Below are positions 1 to 11,291 of a stretch of DNA of 64,000 bases, piece by piece. How positions within the stretch are numbered: position 1 is the first letter of the stretch; each line of letters starts with the position of its first letter. The notes below the pieces were generated by a model. That model was not told where the DNA came from. It made no database searches and saw only the letters and a program-made list of their open reading frames with translations. Position numbers and translations under genes: made by a program. This DNA comes from Sarcomyxa edulis (lineage: Eukaryota > Basidiomycota > Agaricomycetes > Agaricales > Mycenaceae), in contig QUOL01000001.1 of NCBI GenBank assembly GCA_009761415.1, positions 744,001 to 808,000 of the forward strand, given 5' to 3'.

Positions 1-1652
1 GCGGACTCGTAAGAACAGTTCTCTGAGATTTCCAATTCTGGTGCTCAAATGCATTTTCCAGGAATAGGAATTCTGATATACCCCAGGCGTCTTGGCCAGC
101 AGTTCCTTTTTCATCGCTAAACGAGACACTGAACACTCCTCCATCTCGTGCTGCAAACCTCCCACCTTCCCCTCCTCGCTTAGCTCTCAATGGCGTCACA
201 ACGGCTGCGCCCAAGGCTTATAATGTTAGACAGTCATCATCGCTTGACCCTTCTTCGGAGTCTGAGATGCGCAAGCGTGAGCTTGCAGAGCACGAAGCAT
301 CATACCCAGCTCTGACGCCAGCACAAAGACGACACATCACCATAGAGTCGCCGATTATACCTCTTTCCCCCGATCCATTCGGCCGCTTTTCTTCAACTGT
401 GAGTACTGCAAACAGCTCGCGCCAATCTGCAACTTATTGGGAAAACAATCCCATCCCCTCGCAGTTTGAGAGTGTAGCAGAGCGCAGACCACCGTCAGAA
501 GCAAAAACGAACTCGAGTCGGTTCTCTGCTGATTCTATCTCAGGTGGTGAAGAGCTGGCCCCCGCCCCTGCAAAACCGGCTGGCAGAGCATCCAATCTCA
601 TGAACGTCAAAAGTATCAAAAACCTTTGGAGAAAGAGTGCCAAGACGGCGGTAGCGTCACAGGCTCCCCCTCCACCCGCACAGACTTTGGGAAGAAATTC
701 GCCACAAAACCCGCCACCTCGCCCCTCGGAAGAAAAGATGAGCTTACCTCCTTCGCACTCACCTAATCCATCTATTGGCAGATCGTCACCTCAGCTTGCT
801 CCGCCACGTCCGGCGCAGGAACAGTTCAGTGCACCTCTACCGCCTCGCTCAACACAGCCCTCGCCTTTGGTGCCGCCAAGAGCACCACTCATGCAGAATA
901 TGCATATGCGGGGAGATTCCAGCTTCAACCAATTAGTTTTTGATCAAGAGTCTCCATACCCGACTCGTCGCTCTCCATCTGTTCGGGGTTCCCCTCAACC
1001 TTCCCCGGCTCCGTTCCTTCCTCCTGCATCATCCCCCCCTGGCACAGCCGTTGTGCCTCCTCCACGTGGTTCGTCCCATATGTCACCACCTTCACGTTCA
1101 ATACCAACTCCTCCTCTTCCCCAGGAGAAAATTCCAGATAAGGAAAAAACCGGCGTCCGGAAATCCATCTTGAAAGGTTGGAAATCAGCATCTGGATCGA
1201 TGTCTCAATCTCAAAATTCAATTTCAACCCTAAATTCTGAACCACGTTCGAGCAGTGAAAAATCAACATCCTCAGCTAGTAATAATAGTCAGAATGGCAA
1301 TACGCGGGGTCGAAGACCTAGCGTGTTGAGCTTTGGGTCAGGGAGAGCATCTGTGACCTCGCCTGAGATTCCACCGAGTCCACAGATTCCAAGTCAATTT
1401 ATACGTGCACCTGCTGATCAACGGCAGTCGATGAGATCGATGATGACACAAAAATCGTCAACGGACTCGACCCTCTATTCGATAACGCAGCCGTCACGGA
1501 CATCATCTCCCCCACGATCAATGACTTCTTCAAGATCTAGGGATTCAGAGGAGACTCGCCCGAGTTTCGATGCATCTCAATTCGAAATTGTTTCGCCAAA
1601 GATGGGCTCGAGTCTGTCGTACCCATATCATGAACTGGATCATCAAAACTAG
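1..1652 (+). CDS. Ser/Pro-rich protein of unknown function (5' end outside window)
   Basis: Only the 3' part is present. The first 8 bases read in frame, followed by an intron at 9-61 (gtaagaac...ttttccag) and one long exon from 62 to the stop at 1650-1652. The visible 530 or so residues are low complexity, very rich in Ser, Pro and Arg, with many PP and PPR runs resembling SH3-binding sites. Two short basic patches recur, around NLWRKSAK and KSILKGWKS, and could be amphipathic or membrane/actin contact sites; that is a guess. There is no recognisable catalytic or DNA-binding domain here; any folded domain would lie upstream of the window. The gene converges on isocitrate lyase with 270 bp between stop codons. 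I do not recognise the protein. That it is coding is well supported by the long open frame and the intron that keeps the frame open to the window edge. Confidence 0.8.
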
Positions 1653-1922
1653 GTTGACATAGACCCATCCACCCCCCTCCTGCTGGTTCGTACATACCTT
1701 ATTACATAACTCATCTTACTTATTGTGCATATACACCTGCATCCCCCCTACTTCTTCTTACCCGCATTTATTCTTCGGACCTTGTAATTCATATATGCAG
1801 ATTCAAGTGCTAACTATATCCTAACAACCATCCCTTGAATAGTCTGTAATATACATTGGATCCTAAGTACTTCTACTACTTGGAAAAGAAGATAGCTTGG
1901 GTAGATACTAGCCTCACCCGAA
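1653..1922. other. Convergent 3' intergenic region
   Basis: Space between two converging genes, presumably holding both 3' UTRs and polyadenylation sites. T-rich and TA-rich on the + strand; no gene seen. Confidence 0.5.
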
Positions 1923-4356
1923 TCAGAAAGAATGCTCCGTCGAATCTTTCATGCCAGACGTGCTCGAAGAGCCGGACGCTACACTTGCTAGGATTCTGTC
2001 TATATAGGTAGCTCCACTCCTACAAGTGTTTCCAAATGTCAGAATCTCACTGATGGACAAAATCAAGCAGACTCTAGAGACTAACCATTTCTGGTGTGTA
2101 AGGACATCACAGCCGATTTCCTTTTCCTTGCGTTGGACGAGTTTGACATACGCCAACATACCGTCTTCTTTGAACCGTGCGGCCAGTTCAGCTGCGGGAA
2201 ACCGAAGTCAAATATACTGAGGTGACAGCGAAGAGAGATTTGTACGAACCGGTGGCGGCAGCGTTGCTGTGTAAGCCCGCTAGAGATACGAGTTGAAGGA
2301 CAAAGCTGGGATGGTGATATATCAGTGTTCTGCTCGAGATACATTGGACGAGTATCTTTGATTCACCCTTCTTTGGCAAGATCCCATACGAAGCTCTTGA
2401 GGTCAGCGTCTAGAATACAGATTAGAACTCATTCAAGAAACAGCATAGAGAAATGATGCATACCACTGAATCCATGCGCGGACCAATTGAAGCTGGGGCT
2501 CAGGTTATACACGAGCCACCTAACATACCAGTCCACGTCAGAGAGACGAGTGTATAATCGGTAAGTCGATCTCGCTTACTTTCCAGGATACTTTTCTCTG
2601 ATCTTGCGAGCGAAATAGCGAGCTTGCTCCAAGTCCGGTGTCTTTGTTTCTAGCCAGATGAGATCGGCGTATGGTGCGAAGGTTAGAGAGCGTTTGATGG
2701 CCATCTGTTAGTGGTCAGTACAGAAACGGGAGGATAAAGTAATTACAAATGTACTTCGACGCCACCGGTGTGGTGATAATATCCTTCTCGAGTCCGCGGG
2801 ACTAGTATGGAAAATAAGCATCAGTGACCCACCAAAGACTCGCCGAAATGTTTATGACTTACGATCCCAGTCCCAGAATACCGGTTCACCCAGGATGTCT
2901 TTGGCGACCTCGCGTGCCTCGTTATTGGACTTGCCAGAGACAGTGGCGAGGTAGTGGTTATACGCTGAGGCTTTATCTACGATAGCAGATTTTTCAATAG
3001 CTTTTTCGACGGCTAGAAATGAAGATGTATAGAATCTGTGAGTGACTACTAATATAAGAGCATTATGATTCGCCTGACCTTGGTTGAATGTACACATCTC
3101 ATGACGCTGAAGCCACTCTCTCTCCAATTCGTCGATCTCCTCGCCGGCGAGACCGCGGGCCTCTGCTTCATCTAGGACTTGCGCAAGACCCTTCGTTCCT
3201 TCAGTGATAGTGCCCACTATGAACTCATGGTCTGCAACATCAATCGTGGAAGGAATGAGCTTGGCTGATTCGGAGTCTGTGCGTGCTATCAAGAGCATAG
3301 TTGATTTGAGAAGGTCGAGTTGGAAGCGGGCAGATACGAGACGAGAGGTATGAGTTGAGGTAGGGACGAGCACTTTGCCTCCGAGATGACCGCACTAGTG
3401 TCGTATAAGTTCAGTAACTTCGCTATTATAGATAGAGAGTATTTTACCTTTTTACCACCGTGTAATTGATCCTCCAAATGGATAGCAGCTGCACCCTGCG
3501 AGTATGACCAGATTTAGCATGTTTTCTTCAGGGCAACGCAAAGAAGGAAAGAAGACAGTTCTCACAGATTCTGCGAATAATTTTACGAGTTTCATCACTG
3601 CGGATAGGCCTCCATGTCTGAGTGCATAGATCATAGAAACGAAATTCAATTTAAGATGTCCTGTACTTCGAGGCATATAGCCTTACCCAGTGTCTGCATC
3701 AGCTATGATAGGCCGAAGGTAATCGGTGTATTCCAATTTGGCGCGTTGTTCCGGGGTAGACGATATACGTTCGTCATAGTGCTTTTTGTCGTGTAGCTGT
3801 TGGGCACGAAAGATTCGTTGAACTTGATTCGGAACAGTCGTATACGGGTAATCACTGTCTATTGGTCAGCTGAATGATACGGTAGGTTAGGGAGATGCAC
3901 GCACCCAAGGTCAGGTCCAACTTCGTTGTTTCCTGTGGTCAGTGTACTGGAAGCCGCCCATCCGGATATATAGACGACCTCCTGATGGCGTGCCATTTGA
4001 GTCATCTGCACTGGGTCAATTGCACCCATGGTATGCACTGGCTTTCCTGCATCTGCAGCCTTGGTAAAGATGGAAAACAACTTGTCTGCCAGTAAGGTAG
4101 ATGGAAGAGGCAGTACGGGGAGAGAGCCCTGCTTGGAGGCGACAGCTGAGGGAGAATAAGGCCGTTTTGTGTTTGCGAACCTTGGCAGAGAGAAGAAGTC
4201 TGCCATCTCAGAGGTTCGTGCTTCGAACTCTGCAGCCTCTAGGTCCAGAGAGGGTGGCTGTAGTGGAAGTACGGGGATTGAAGAGGTCATCCTGGTCGTC
4301 TGGCGCACCGGAGAACGCCATAAAGTAGACCTTGCAGAAGAGAGAACTGTGGACAT
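1923..4356 (-). CDS. Isocitrate lyase (ICL/methylisocitrate lyase family) with N-terminal extension
   Basis: Splits isocitrate to glyoxylate and succinate, the first step of the glyoxylate shunt used on acetate, lipids or ethanol. After splicing the protein reads through the family landmarks: HTMGAIDPVQMTQMARHQ, VYISGWAAS, DYPYTTVPNQV, the ADTGHGG loop, the catalytic signature KKCGHLGGK (split by an intron after KK), LLIARTDSESAKLIPSTID, and a C-terminal part with AYVKLVQRKEKE and HQKW. DYPYTTVPNQV and the C-terminus look like isocitrate lyase rather than 2-methylisocitrate lyase, but I cannot exclude the latter. The ATG at 4356 opens a 40-residue, Arg/Ser-rich stretch with few acids, like a mitochondrial presequence; an internal Met at residue 24 could give a form without most of it. 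A GTG upstream is ignored. Several short introns. The start is 306 bp from that of the divergent E2 gene. Confidence 0.93.
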
Positions 4357-4662
4357 GGCCACTAGGTAGTACTTGGCACTTGTAGCTGACTGGCACGGTA
4401 CTTATGGAGACAAACTTGAGGGCAGCCGGTGCCGTGGGGTAAAGAGACCCCGAACGGATCACGAAATATTATCACAAGGTCTTCCTGCTTCTCAACAGTT
4501 TCAGCTCGAACTCGTGAACCACTAGAATAAAACCATCCAGAGAAATATACCTGGTCAAGTCAAAAAAAATGTGTGTTTTTGTCTTACCGTTACTGCGAGG
4601 AGGTTACGAGGAGGCGTGCGCGATTGAGTCACAAGCGTCGCGTCTCTTCGACTGGAACACCC
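4357..4662. promoter_or_regulatory. Shared divergent promoter region (isocitrate lyase / E2 enzyme)
   Basis: The 306 bp between the two divergent start codons must contain the 5' leaders and promoters of both genes. An A-tract precedes position 4570. The ATG at 4569 is out of frame with the E2 and runs into a stop after 38 codons, just past the E2 start, so it may act as an overlapping upstream ORF. Confidence 0.4.
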
Positions 4663-7558
4663 ATGTCATGCAATAAACGCAGGCATCAAGAGTCTGAACC
4701 CTCTGCATCTACGAGCTCCACAAAACGCGCTCGAAGACATTCTGACACGGAGCCCATCGTTATAGACGTCGACGACGACAATTTGGATGTCATCTTAGCC
4801 CAGATAAAGGAGCAAGAAGCGAGTGAGGCTTTGGCGAAGCAGTTACAGGATGAGTGGAACGGAACGTCAAACAGCGAAGGTACTTCAAGCAGGGATGCGA
4901 TTGTCATTGATGGTGATGAGGTCGAGGTCGAGTATGATGAAGACGACGCGTCTATGGCGAGACGGTTGGCGCAGGAATGGGGAGACTCCGATGTTCTATC
5001 TATCACGTCCCAGGTCTCAACTCGTGAAACTTCGCAAGCTTCACACCCTGGGCTCTCTGCTACTAGCAGCTCCGAAGAGGAGGACCCACCAGATAAAATC
5101 CTGGACCATTTTCGCGAATTATTTACCGCAGACAGAAATTGTTCCAAATGTGGCAGACTTGTATCTTCCCCTCGTGGCCATGTATGTCTTTTCTCATTAT
5201 CCAGTTCAGGAGCCCTAAAATACATGCTAGGTTATGTTCTCTGGTGAAACGACACCTCCCCCAAGCCTACTTATGCTTCTTCATGCCCCCTGCTCTAGTT
5301 GTCGCACGAACCACTGTCGGGGTTGCTTCAAGCCCATACCTTGTGGTATCTCGTGTAAAGGATCCTCCAAGACTGGAGACTGTGGCGTCCAGACCTGTTG
5401 TGCCGAAGGACGCGCTATAGCCATATTCGAGACCCTTGGAGGCTTCGATAGACAATATCTGGGCGAACAAGCCACATCGGAATCTCGCGCCCAAGCCGCC
5501 CTCGCCAAGAGGAAACCAACCACTGCCAATTCAGTCGGTCCTGGGGGGACTGGTTATGGGAATGGAAGAGGGGGTGGACGTGGACGCGCGCGTGGACAAG
5601 CCACAATGTCTCGGCCGTCAAAGGCAGATCAATTGGCCGCTCATTTTGAGCACATCATCATACGAGTTCTGAATACCCTGACCGCGTTCCTGCCAGCTCC
5701 ATATGCAGATTCTGCTCAGGTGTACGACATGTTACCACACGCGTCCATCGGACAATTGCTTGCTCTCTCTCAATTACCACAACTCTTGGGCAGGCTTCTC
5801 AGGAACGATTCTGTCACAGACTGGATTGCGCGAAGCGAAACATATCAGGCGATGCTCTCACTGTTGCGGCGTATGGCTGACTGCGAGCTCACTGTCCAGA
5901 TCTTGATTCGGAAACGATGGGAGATGACCAAGAGTCCCGGGATCGAGGAATGGATGTGGGGTGATGGTGATATCACATGGGAAATGACTGAGGAGGGGAC
6001 GATTGAGAGAGCCCCTCCTCTCTACGACCATTTCAAAAAGCTGACGAGACAGTGTGAGGCCTTTCTGGCCGGTGCGTCTCAAATGATGGATGCGCCGGAG
6101 AATGAGCTTGAAGACGGTGCAAATGACATGGACGAGACCATGGTCGCGGCCATGTCGCTTTGTGGCGACATGATTGCAGCACGAGACGACATAGAAAAGG
6201 CAATGATTGTCCTCTCCAGAGGATTCTCTTCATCATCCACAGGGGAAAGCTCCACGTCGCATCTCGCTATCTCCTCATCCCAACGAAAAGGGAAAGGCCG
6301 AGATGAAGGTGTCGACATGGAGAAACTTTACGCTCAGGAATGCGAGAGACTCGCCTTCGCGCATGTCATGCTGGCAGATGCAGAGGATCTCACCTCATCA
6401 AAAGGTAAAAATAAAAGCTCAGGGTCTGGCTTAAGCTACGCCAGCCATTATTTTTCGAAGGATTTGGAACAAACACAATCCGCCACGCGGAACCCACGCA
6501 ATCGATTCCATTTAGCCAAGGAACTGGCGGTGATGGCTACATCCCTTCCTCCTGGCGTGTGGGTCCGCGTGGATGAGGTGCGCAACGACGCAATGTGAGA
6601 GTTTTCTCTGCATCGCACTGTTCACCGAGGATGATAATCTGGGCTTAGCAAAATCATGATAGCTGGACCAGAGGGCACTCCATATGCTGGCGGTCTGTTT
6701 GAATTCGACTGTTTCATGCCCATAGAGTATCCCAACTCTCCACCCAAGGTATATCTTCGCACAACCGGGGGTGGATCTGTACGATTCAACCCTAATCTAT
6801 ACGCGAATGGTAAAGTTTGCTTATCACTTCTCGGGACGTGGCCTGGTAGGTGAGTGTTTGCCCTGTTAAGCATAACGTTCATTGCTTTGCACCGCTGATT
6901 TATAGCCCGGTTTCCCACTGCTTTTGACTTTCACTTTCATGTAGGCCTGAGGAACAGTGGTCACCAAAATCCACGCTTCTTCAAGTTCTAGTGAGTATAC
7001 AGAGCATGATCCTTGTAGATGTCCCGTATTTCAATGAGTGCGTATCACCATCCCAGATCGGACATTGCTGATTCGCCCGACTAGGCCTGGGTTTGGGAAA
7101 GCCAACCCAAACGCACCAGCAAGTATTGCCTACAACGTGGAAGTTTCTTTACAAACAGTCCGTTGGGCGATGATCGAATGGATGAAAGACAAATATCGTC
7201 ATGGGCTTTGGAGGGTATACTTATCGAAGGCTGTTTGCTGTGACTCACTGATCAATGTGCCTTTCTCTAGGACGTGATTGCTTCTCATTTCAGCATCCGG
7301 AATAGCAAAATACGGAAAACGTGAGTTGACTGTGGGCGCCTTTCCATCAGACCATCAAATGACTACATCATATACGGCAGAATTCTAAAATGGGCGGCGA
7401 AAGATCCAAGAATAAGAGGGCAACCTCGGACAACCTACGGCGGCGCATTGTCTCGTGGCGTACCTGTGTTGGAAAGACCCAATGGAGAATCCACCTCCAT
7501 CGACCTATTGGACGAGTATGACAAAGGGATCGAGAGGATACAGACCTGGGTCAGTTAG
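4663..7558 (+). CDS. Large E2 ubiquitin-conjugating enzyme, UBE2O/BIRC6 type, with SIM and UIM-like motifs
   Basis: Seven exons (4663-5181, 5231-6594, 6649-6849, 6945-7037, 7085-7214, 7271-7320, 7381-7558) add to 2535 nt, 844 residues, all junctions in frame. The C-terminal quarter is a UBC fold: [23 protein letters not shown], then [19 protein letters not shown] with catalytic Cys near residue 685, and PYFNEPGF. This variant (no HPN, GTW after the Cys) is the large-E2 class of UBE2O and BIRC6, so ubiquitin transfer, perhaps without a separate E3, is likely. The N-terminus carries two SUMO-interaction-like motifs (PIVIDVDDD, residues 31-39; AIVIDGDE, 79-86) alternating with two helices resembling ubiquitin-interacting motifs ([21 protein letters not shown]). 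Residues 160-240 hold a Cys-rich, probably zinc-binding module, followed by a Gly/Arg-rich stretch. The open frame begins earlier, but 4663 is its first ATG. Confidence 0.9.
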
Positions 7559-8704
7559 GATTTAAAGCGACTCACGAGTTCCTGTGAGAGTTTAACTGCT
7601 ATAATATACCGAGGACATAACAAACAATTGACCCTTTCGGTTGTGGATAGCAAAGTTAGGCTAGCTCTTGCGACTCAGAAGTATGTGGCGCAGAGTCAAA
7701 AGCAAGTGGAATACGAGACACTCAGTCATAGCTGTGATAATAAGCGTTGAACGAGGCAAGTTTTAGGTGGAGGTGAGATTCCGTCGGACAACGTGCAAAG
7801 CGAATCCTGACGGGCGATGAGAATGCGGAGACTGATAGGGTGCTGACTCCAGGAATGAACAGATGAATGAAGTGATACTGATATTTTTCTAGCGAGAAAG
7901 AGAGTACTTGCGCTAAAGGATCAGAAGCTCAGTGCTGTCTGTATATTGATGGGAGGCTACTAGTAGCTGCCAAAATAGCACCATGGGTAAATTGTCCTGG
8001 TCGTACCCCCATTCATATTCGCGGACCTGGAACTGGCTCTCAAAACGGATCAAGCCCGAGGAGTTCTTTCCGGACGCCCACTTCTCCCTCAGCTTCTTTT
8101 GCAATTCTATACTTGTTACTTCTCTCAGTTCTGCAATCGGGCTACCGACTATTCCAATCGCATCTCAGGCTCGTGGCCTCCCCTTGTTCTCCCGTGAATT
8201 TTATTTCCTCGTTGACGCTACGCTGGCTGGCTGGTAGAGTAAACTGTCCGTTTTCTTTTACCTCGTTCGATTTGATGGGGGTAATAATACACAATGCTGT
8301 CTGACGTCCGAGTGATGCAGCAGGAGGGAGGCAAGTCCCGATCTGTATTTTTTTGGCCTTCCTCGTCTTCCTTTTTTCTCTGGAGTCATTATAGCACTCG
8401 GTTCTTCGAGGCAGAAACTCAAAACCAGCGACGTGCCATCATGAGCTGACGCTAAACCCATATCACCTTCTCCTCTTTTCTTTCTAATTTCAATAGCCTA
8501 CCCATTCCCACTTCACGTCACGTCAATTCCGCTCCTCTTCGCGCTCGAAATCATATTATTTTTTGAATGGTATTTGCCTTTTTCCTCTCGGACTTTCCGG
8601 AGCTTTGTTTCACACCTACAGATTACTAGTTGCTCTAGGACGTATTTAAGCCCTCCCAACAGTCTTCTGAAATCTCCCTTGATTCGACACCCCCCGTAGC
8701 CATC
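7559..8704. other. Long intergenic region; promoter of the downstream gene
   Basis: No convincing gene. The last 250 bp are pyrimidine-rich on the + strand, contain TCACGTCACGTCAA at about 8513-8526 (a CRE/E-box-like site), and a TATA-like TATTTAAG at about 8643-8650, some 55 bp before the next ATG. This looks like a promoter and leader. The few short open frames in 7900-8460 have no family features. Confidence 0.5.
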
Positions 8705-9814
8705 ATGTTCTACGCTATCTCGACTACTCGCTCGACACTAATGCACGCAGCACTCGCCCACCTCTCGCCCGAACTTCAGACTCTCGACTCGTTGATCCGT
8801 CACCCAAATACCCTTTGCATCCCACCAGAAGTACTCTTGATAATTCGATTCCACTTGCTCTCTATCATGACCGTCTCCCTCATCGCCGCGTCGACCGCTG
8901 CACAGCGTCAATACGAGCTCTCTTTACGCGCCTTACTTTGCCCTGAGTGTCTCGCGTACAACGAAGAGATATTCGGGTCAGATGTCTGGCAATGGGACCA
9001 ATTCTCTGGGCCCTGTGCGTGTGCGGAAGTCGTTCCCGGCGCTCAGAGTCAACTCGTACTTCCAGATCGAACACCAAGTACCACGGCTATCAGTCATATG
9101 CCGCATCCCCCGAGCCCTCTTCCCCATTTCAAATCCAAAATAAATCCCAAACAATTCACTCATCCAGAGCATTGGCTTGAACATCATCTTTCTCTCAAAG
9201 TTCTCCAGACACGACGACCACGGGATATTCAAACATACCAGAGCCTCTCGTTTTCGTCCAATGCGATCTGGGACGCCGTCTCAAATGTTCTACACGAATT
9301 TGGTTGCGAAATCATACATGGCCATGGTGGAGCGCTGAATTATGGTCGATTCATGGCTCTTCGCGGTGGGGATCGATCATCCTCTCGATGGAACTTCAGA
9401 AGTGCTCGTATCCTGGTTTCTCCATCAGCAGCAGCTCTACGTCTGTTTGAGCAGGAGAATATTGGGGAAAGAGGGAAGAATGGAGATCGGTGGAGGACGC
9501 ATATCATTCTGAGTCAGATCGAGAGGGACCTTGGGCTTTCGCATGACGAAGAGAGCCACAGTCATCCTCATCAGCATCTAGTAGTCTCTTCTGCCATGCG
9601 GGCTTCCTCATCTAGCAGTCGTAAAGGCTGTACGTCGATTCATCCCATTCTCGGCGACTTTCCACCCTCACTGCTCTTCCTCCTTCAACTCGTCCACTGG
9701 CATACAATAACCGCCATCATTGCAGCGTGCATAGCATTACCATTCGCATTCTTAACGGTGTCCTTGACCCTCATCTGCTGCTATTGCAAACCCGGCGCTT
9801 TCAGAATTATGTAA
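8705..9814 (+). CDS. Orphan intronless protein with C-terminal membrane segment
   Basis: A single open frame of 369 codons begins at the first ATG after a pyrimidine-rich leader and TATA-like element. I do not recognise the family. The N-terminal third contains a hydrophobic helix (residues 40-60), then a Cys-rich patch with CPEC and CACAE that could bind metal. The middle holds an ordered-looking region (WDAVSNVLHEFGCEIIHGHG, then a patch with RWNFRSARILVSPSAAALRL) and a His-rich linker. The last 45 residues are strongly hydrophobic, consistent with one or two membrane spans, ending in a CCYC cluster of the kind often palmitoylated. The frame is three times longer than expected by chance in this composition, and third-position bias is evident. 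Possibly specific to basidiomycetes. Confidence 0.7.
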   Translation: MFYAISTTRSTLMHAALAHLSPELQTLDSLIRHPNTLCIPPEVLLIIRFHLLSIMTVSLIAASTAAQRQYELSLRALLCPECLAYNEEIFGSDVWQWDQFSGPCACAEVVPGAQSQLVLPDRTPSTTAISHMPHPPSPLPHFKSKINPKQFTHPEHWLEHHLSLKVLQTRRPRDIQTYQSLSFSSNAIWDAVSNVLHEFGCEIIHGHGGALNYGRFMALRGGDRSSSRWNFRSARILVSPSAAALRLFEQENIGERGKNGDRWRTHIILSQIERDLGLSHDEESHSHPHQHLVVSSAMRASSSSSRKGCTSIHPILGDFPPSLLFLLQLVHWHTITAIIAACIALPFAFLTVSLTLICCYCKPGAFRIM

Positions 9815-11291
9815 CTCGAACTCGAACTCAAACTCATGGCACGGCCATTATCATCTCGTCCTCGTTTTTCTGGTTTTCCATTCTCATTCCCATTCCGCAT
9901 CTGCATGAGTAATCATCCCATCTCCGTCTCCTTCCTAAATTCCATTTTTTCCCTCCAAGATTCGAATGGACGTTCTCTTTTCCAATTACATACTGTGTCT
10001 CAATCCTTCTGGTGGTTCAACATGGACTTTCATTTTCGCATTCACATAGTTACATTTACAGCAGAAACACGAACTCTTTTTCATCGTAGCATTAGCATTA
10101 TCGGACCATTCTGCCAGTGTCTTCCAACTTTTTTCTTCATCGGTGTTATATTCAATATCTTCTTCTTTCTTTCATCGTACATGCATTTTTCTACGTATAC
10201 CGCAAGCCTTCGAATCTCGGACTCATCGATATCAGTCACCAGCATATGCATATTACCTCTTCTAGATCTCTGCTAGCGCCCGCCACCGTTACTTTTATGT
10301 AGGCTCTGATAAACACGAGGTTGACAAGCCTCTCTTCGCGAACTCTCAAGCTACGAGACCAATGACCAATGCATCTCTTCTACTGGTATCAGGTTCGTTT
10401 CAAGACGGGGAGGACAGGATACTTGCAACGGATGCTTTCGCCAATTGCCGTACGGACGTCTCATTCTGGATAAAGTGTTCGTCGGCTCCTCGGCATTGAG
10501 ATTTGCACGTGTATGACCGGGACGGCACATTATTCGGCTGTCGGAGTAGCCCTGCCGGAACTCGGAGACACGGAGGCTCATTGTACCTGAATTCCCCGCA
10601 AACCGCAACACACCCGATCGCGATGGATAATTGCAATGATGCAACAAAAAAAAACGATGATAATTAAATACAGAAAGGCTACATACAGTAGATATGATAT
10701 GACGAGAGACCACAGAGGGAACAAGGGAAACACACATACGCGTACGGGAAGAGGGGTTTTGTGCGTAAAACAAGGACGACGATGAACAACAAAAAGGACG
10801 AGGACAAAGGGGTAGGCGAGGAGGAAGAGGAAGGAGGCTGGTGGTGGTGTCAAGGGGTAGAACAGGATGGGGGCGTCGATGCGAGGGATAGAATAGGATG
10901 GATAGATAGATAGATGACAATGCAACTGGAACAGAAACTGGGAAGGAAAATGGAAAATGGAAAACAGATGAAAGGATCAGAAAGATGATGATTATGATGA
11001 GATGTATGAATGCATGTATATATATATGGTCAATTGTAAGCGATGAAGCCATCTCTCAAAAGAAGAAGAGGGGCCTCCCGTGGGATATCACACAAAACAA
11101 ACAGACAAAAAATGGATAAGAGGACAGGAGAGGATAGCAAGTGTTCGCGAATGGGCCCGGCCGGGTGAAGATGCAAGAATAGGACGTGTGTCGTGTATGG
11201 AGTCCACTGAGATGCGACATTAAATAGCTTCTAGCATAGACGAAAGGTAAAGTCAGTTGATTGAGCCGGTAGGAAAAACACGAGCTTTGAA
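9815..11291. other. Long gene-free region with pyrimidine/purine-skewed tracts
   Basis: The first 500 bp are T/C-rich on the + strand and probably form the 3' UTR of the orphan gene. From about 10640 to 11120 the + strand is strongly purine-rich (GGA, GAAA and GATA runs; TA repeat near 11019-11027), so the strand matching the homeodomain gene is pyrimidine-rich; this lies directly downstream of that gene's stop. The open frames here (for example 10351-11052 minus) are low-complexity products of the skew. I see no gene. Confidence 0.5.

Noticed and set aside
4573..4662. N-terminal extension of the E2 open frame (FLSYRYCEEV...)
   Set aside because: The frame there has no ATG; it begins at a GTG. 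The first ATG is at 4663.
9836..10276. 146-codon open frame on the + strand after the orphan gene
   Set aside because: T/C-rich sequence giving Ser/Phe/Ile strings; more likely a 3' UTR.
10351..11052. 233-codon open frame on the minus strand
   Set aside because: Very low complexity (Ile/Ser/Phe/Leu/Pro runs) produced by the pyrimidine-rich tract; no domain and no codon bias.
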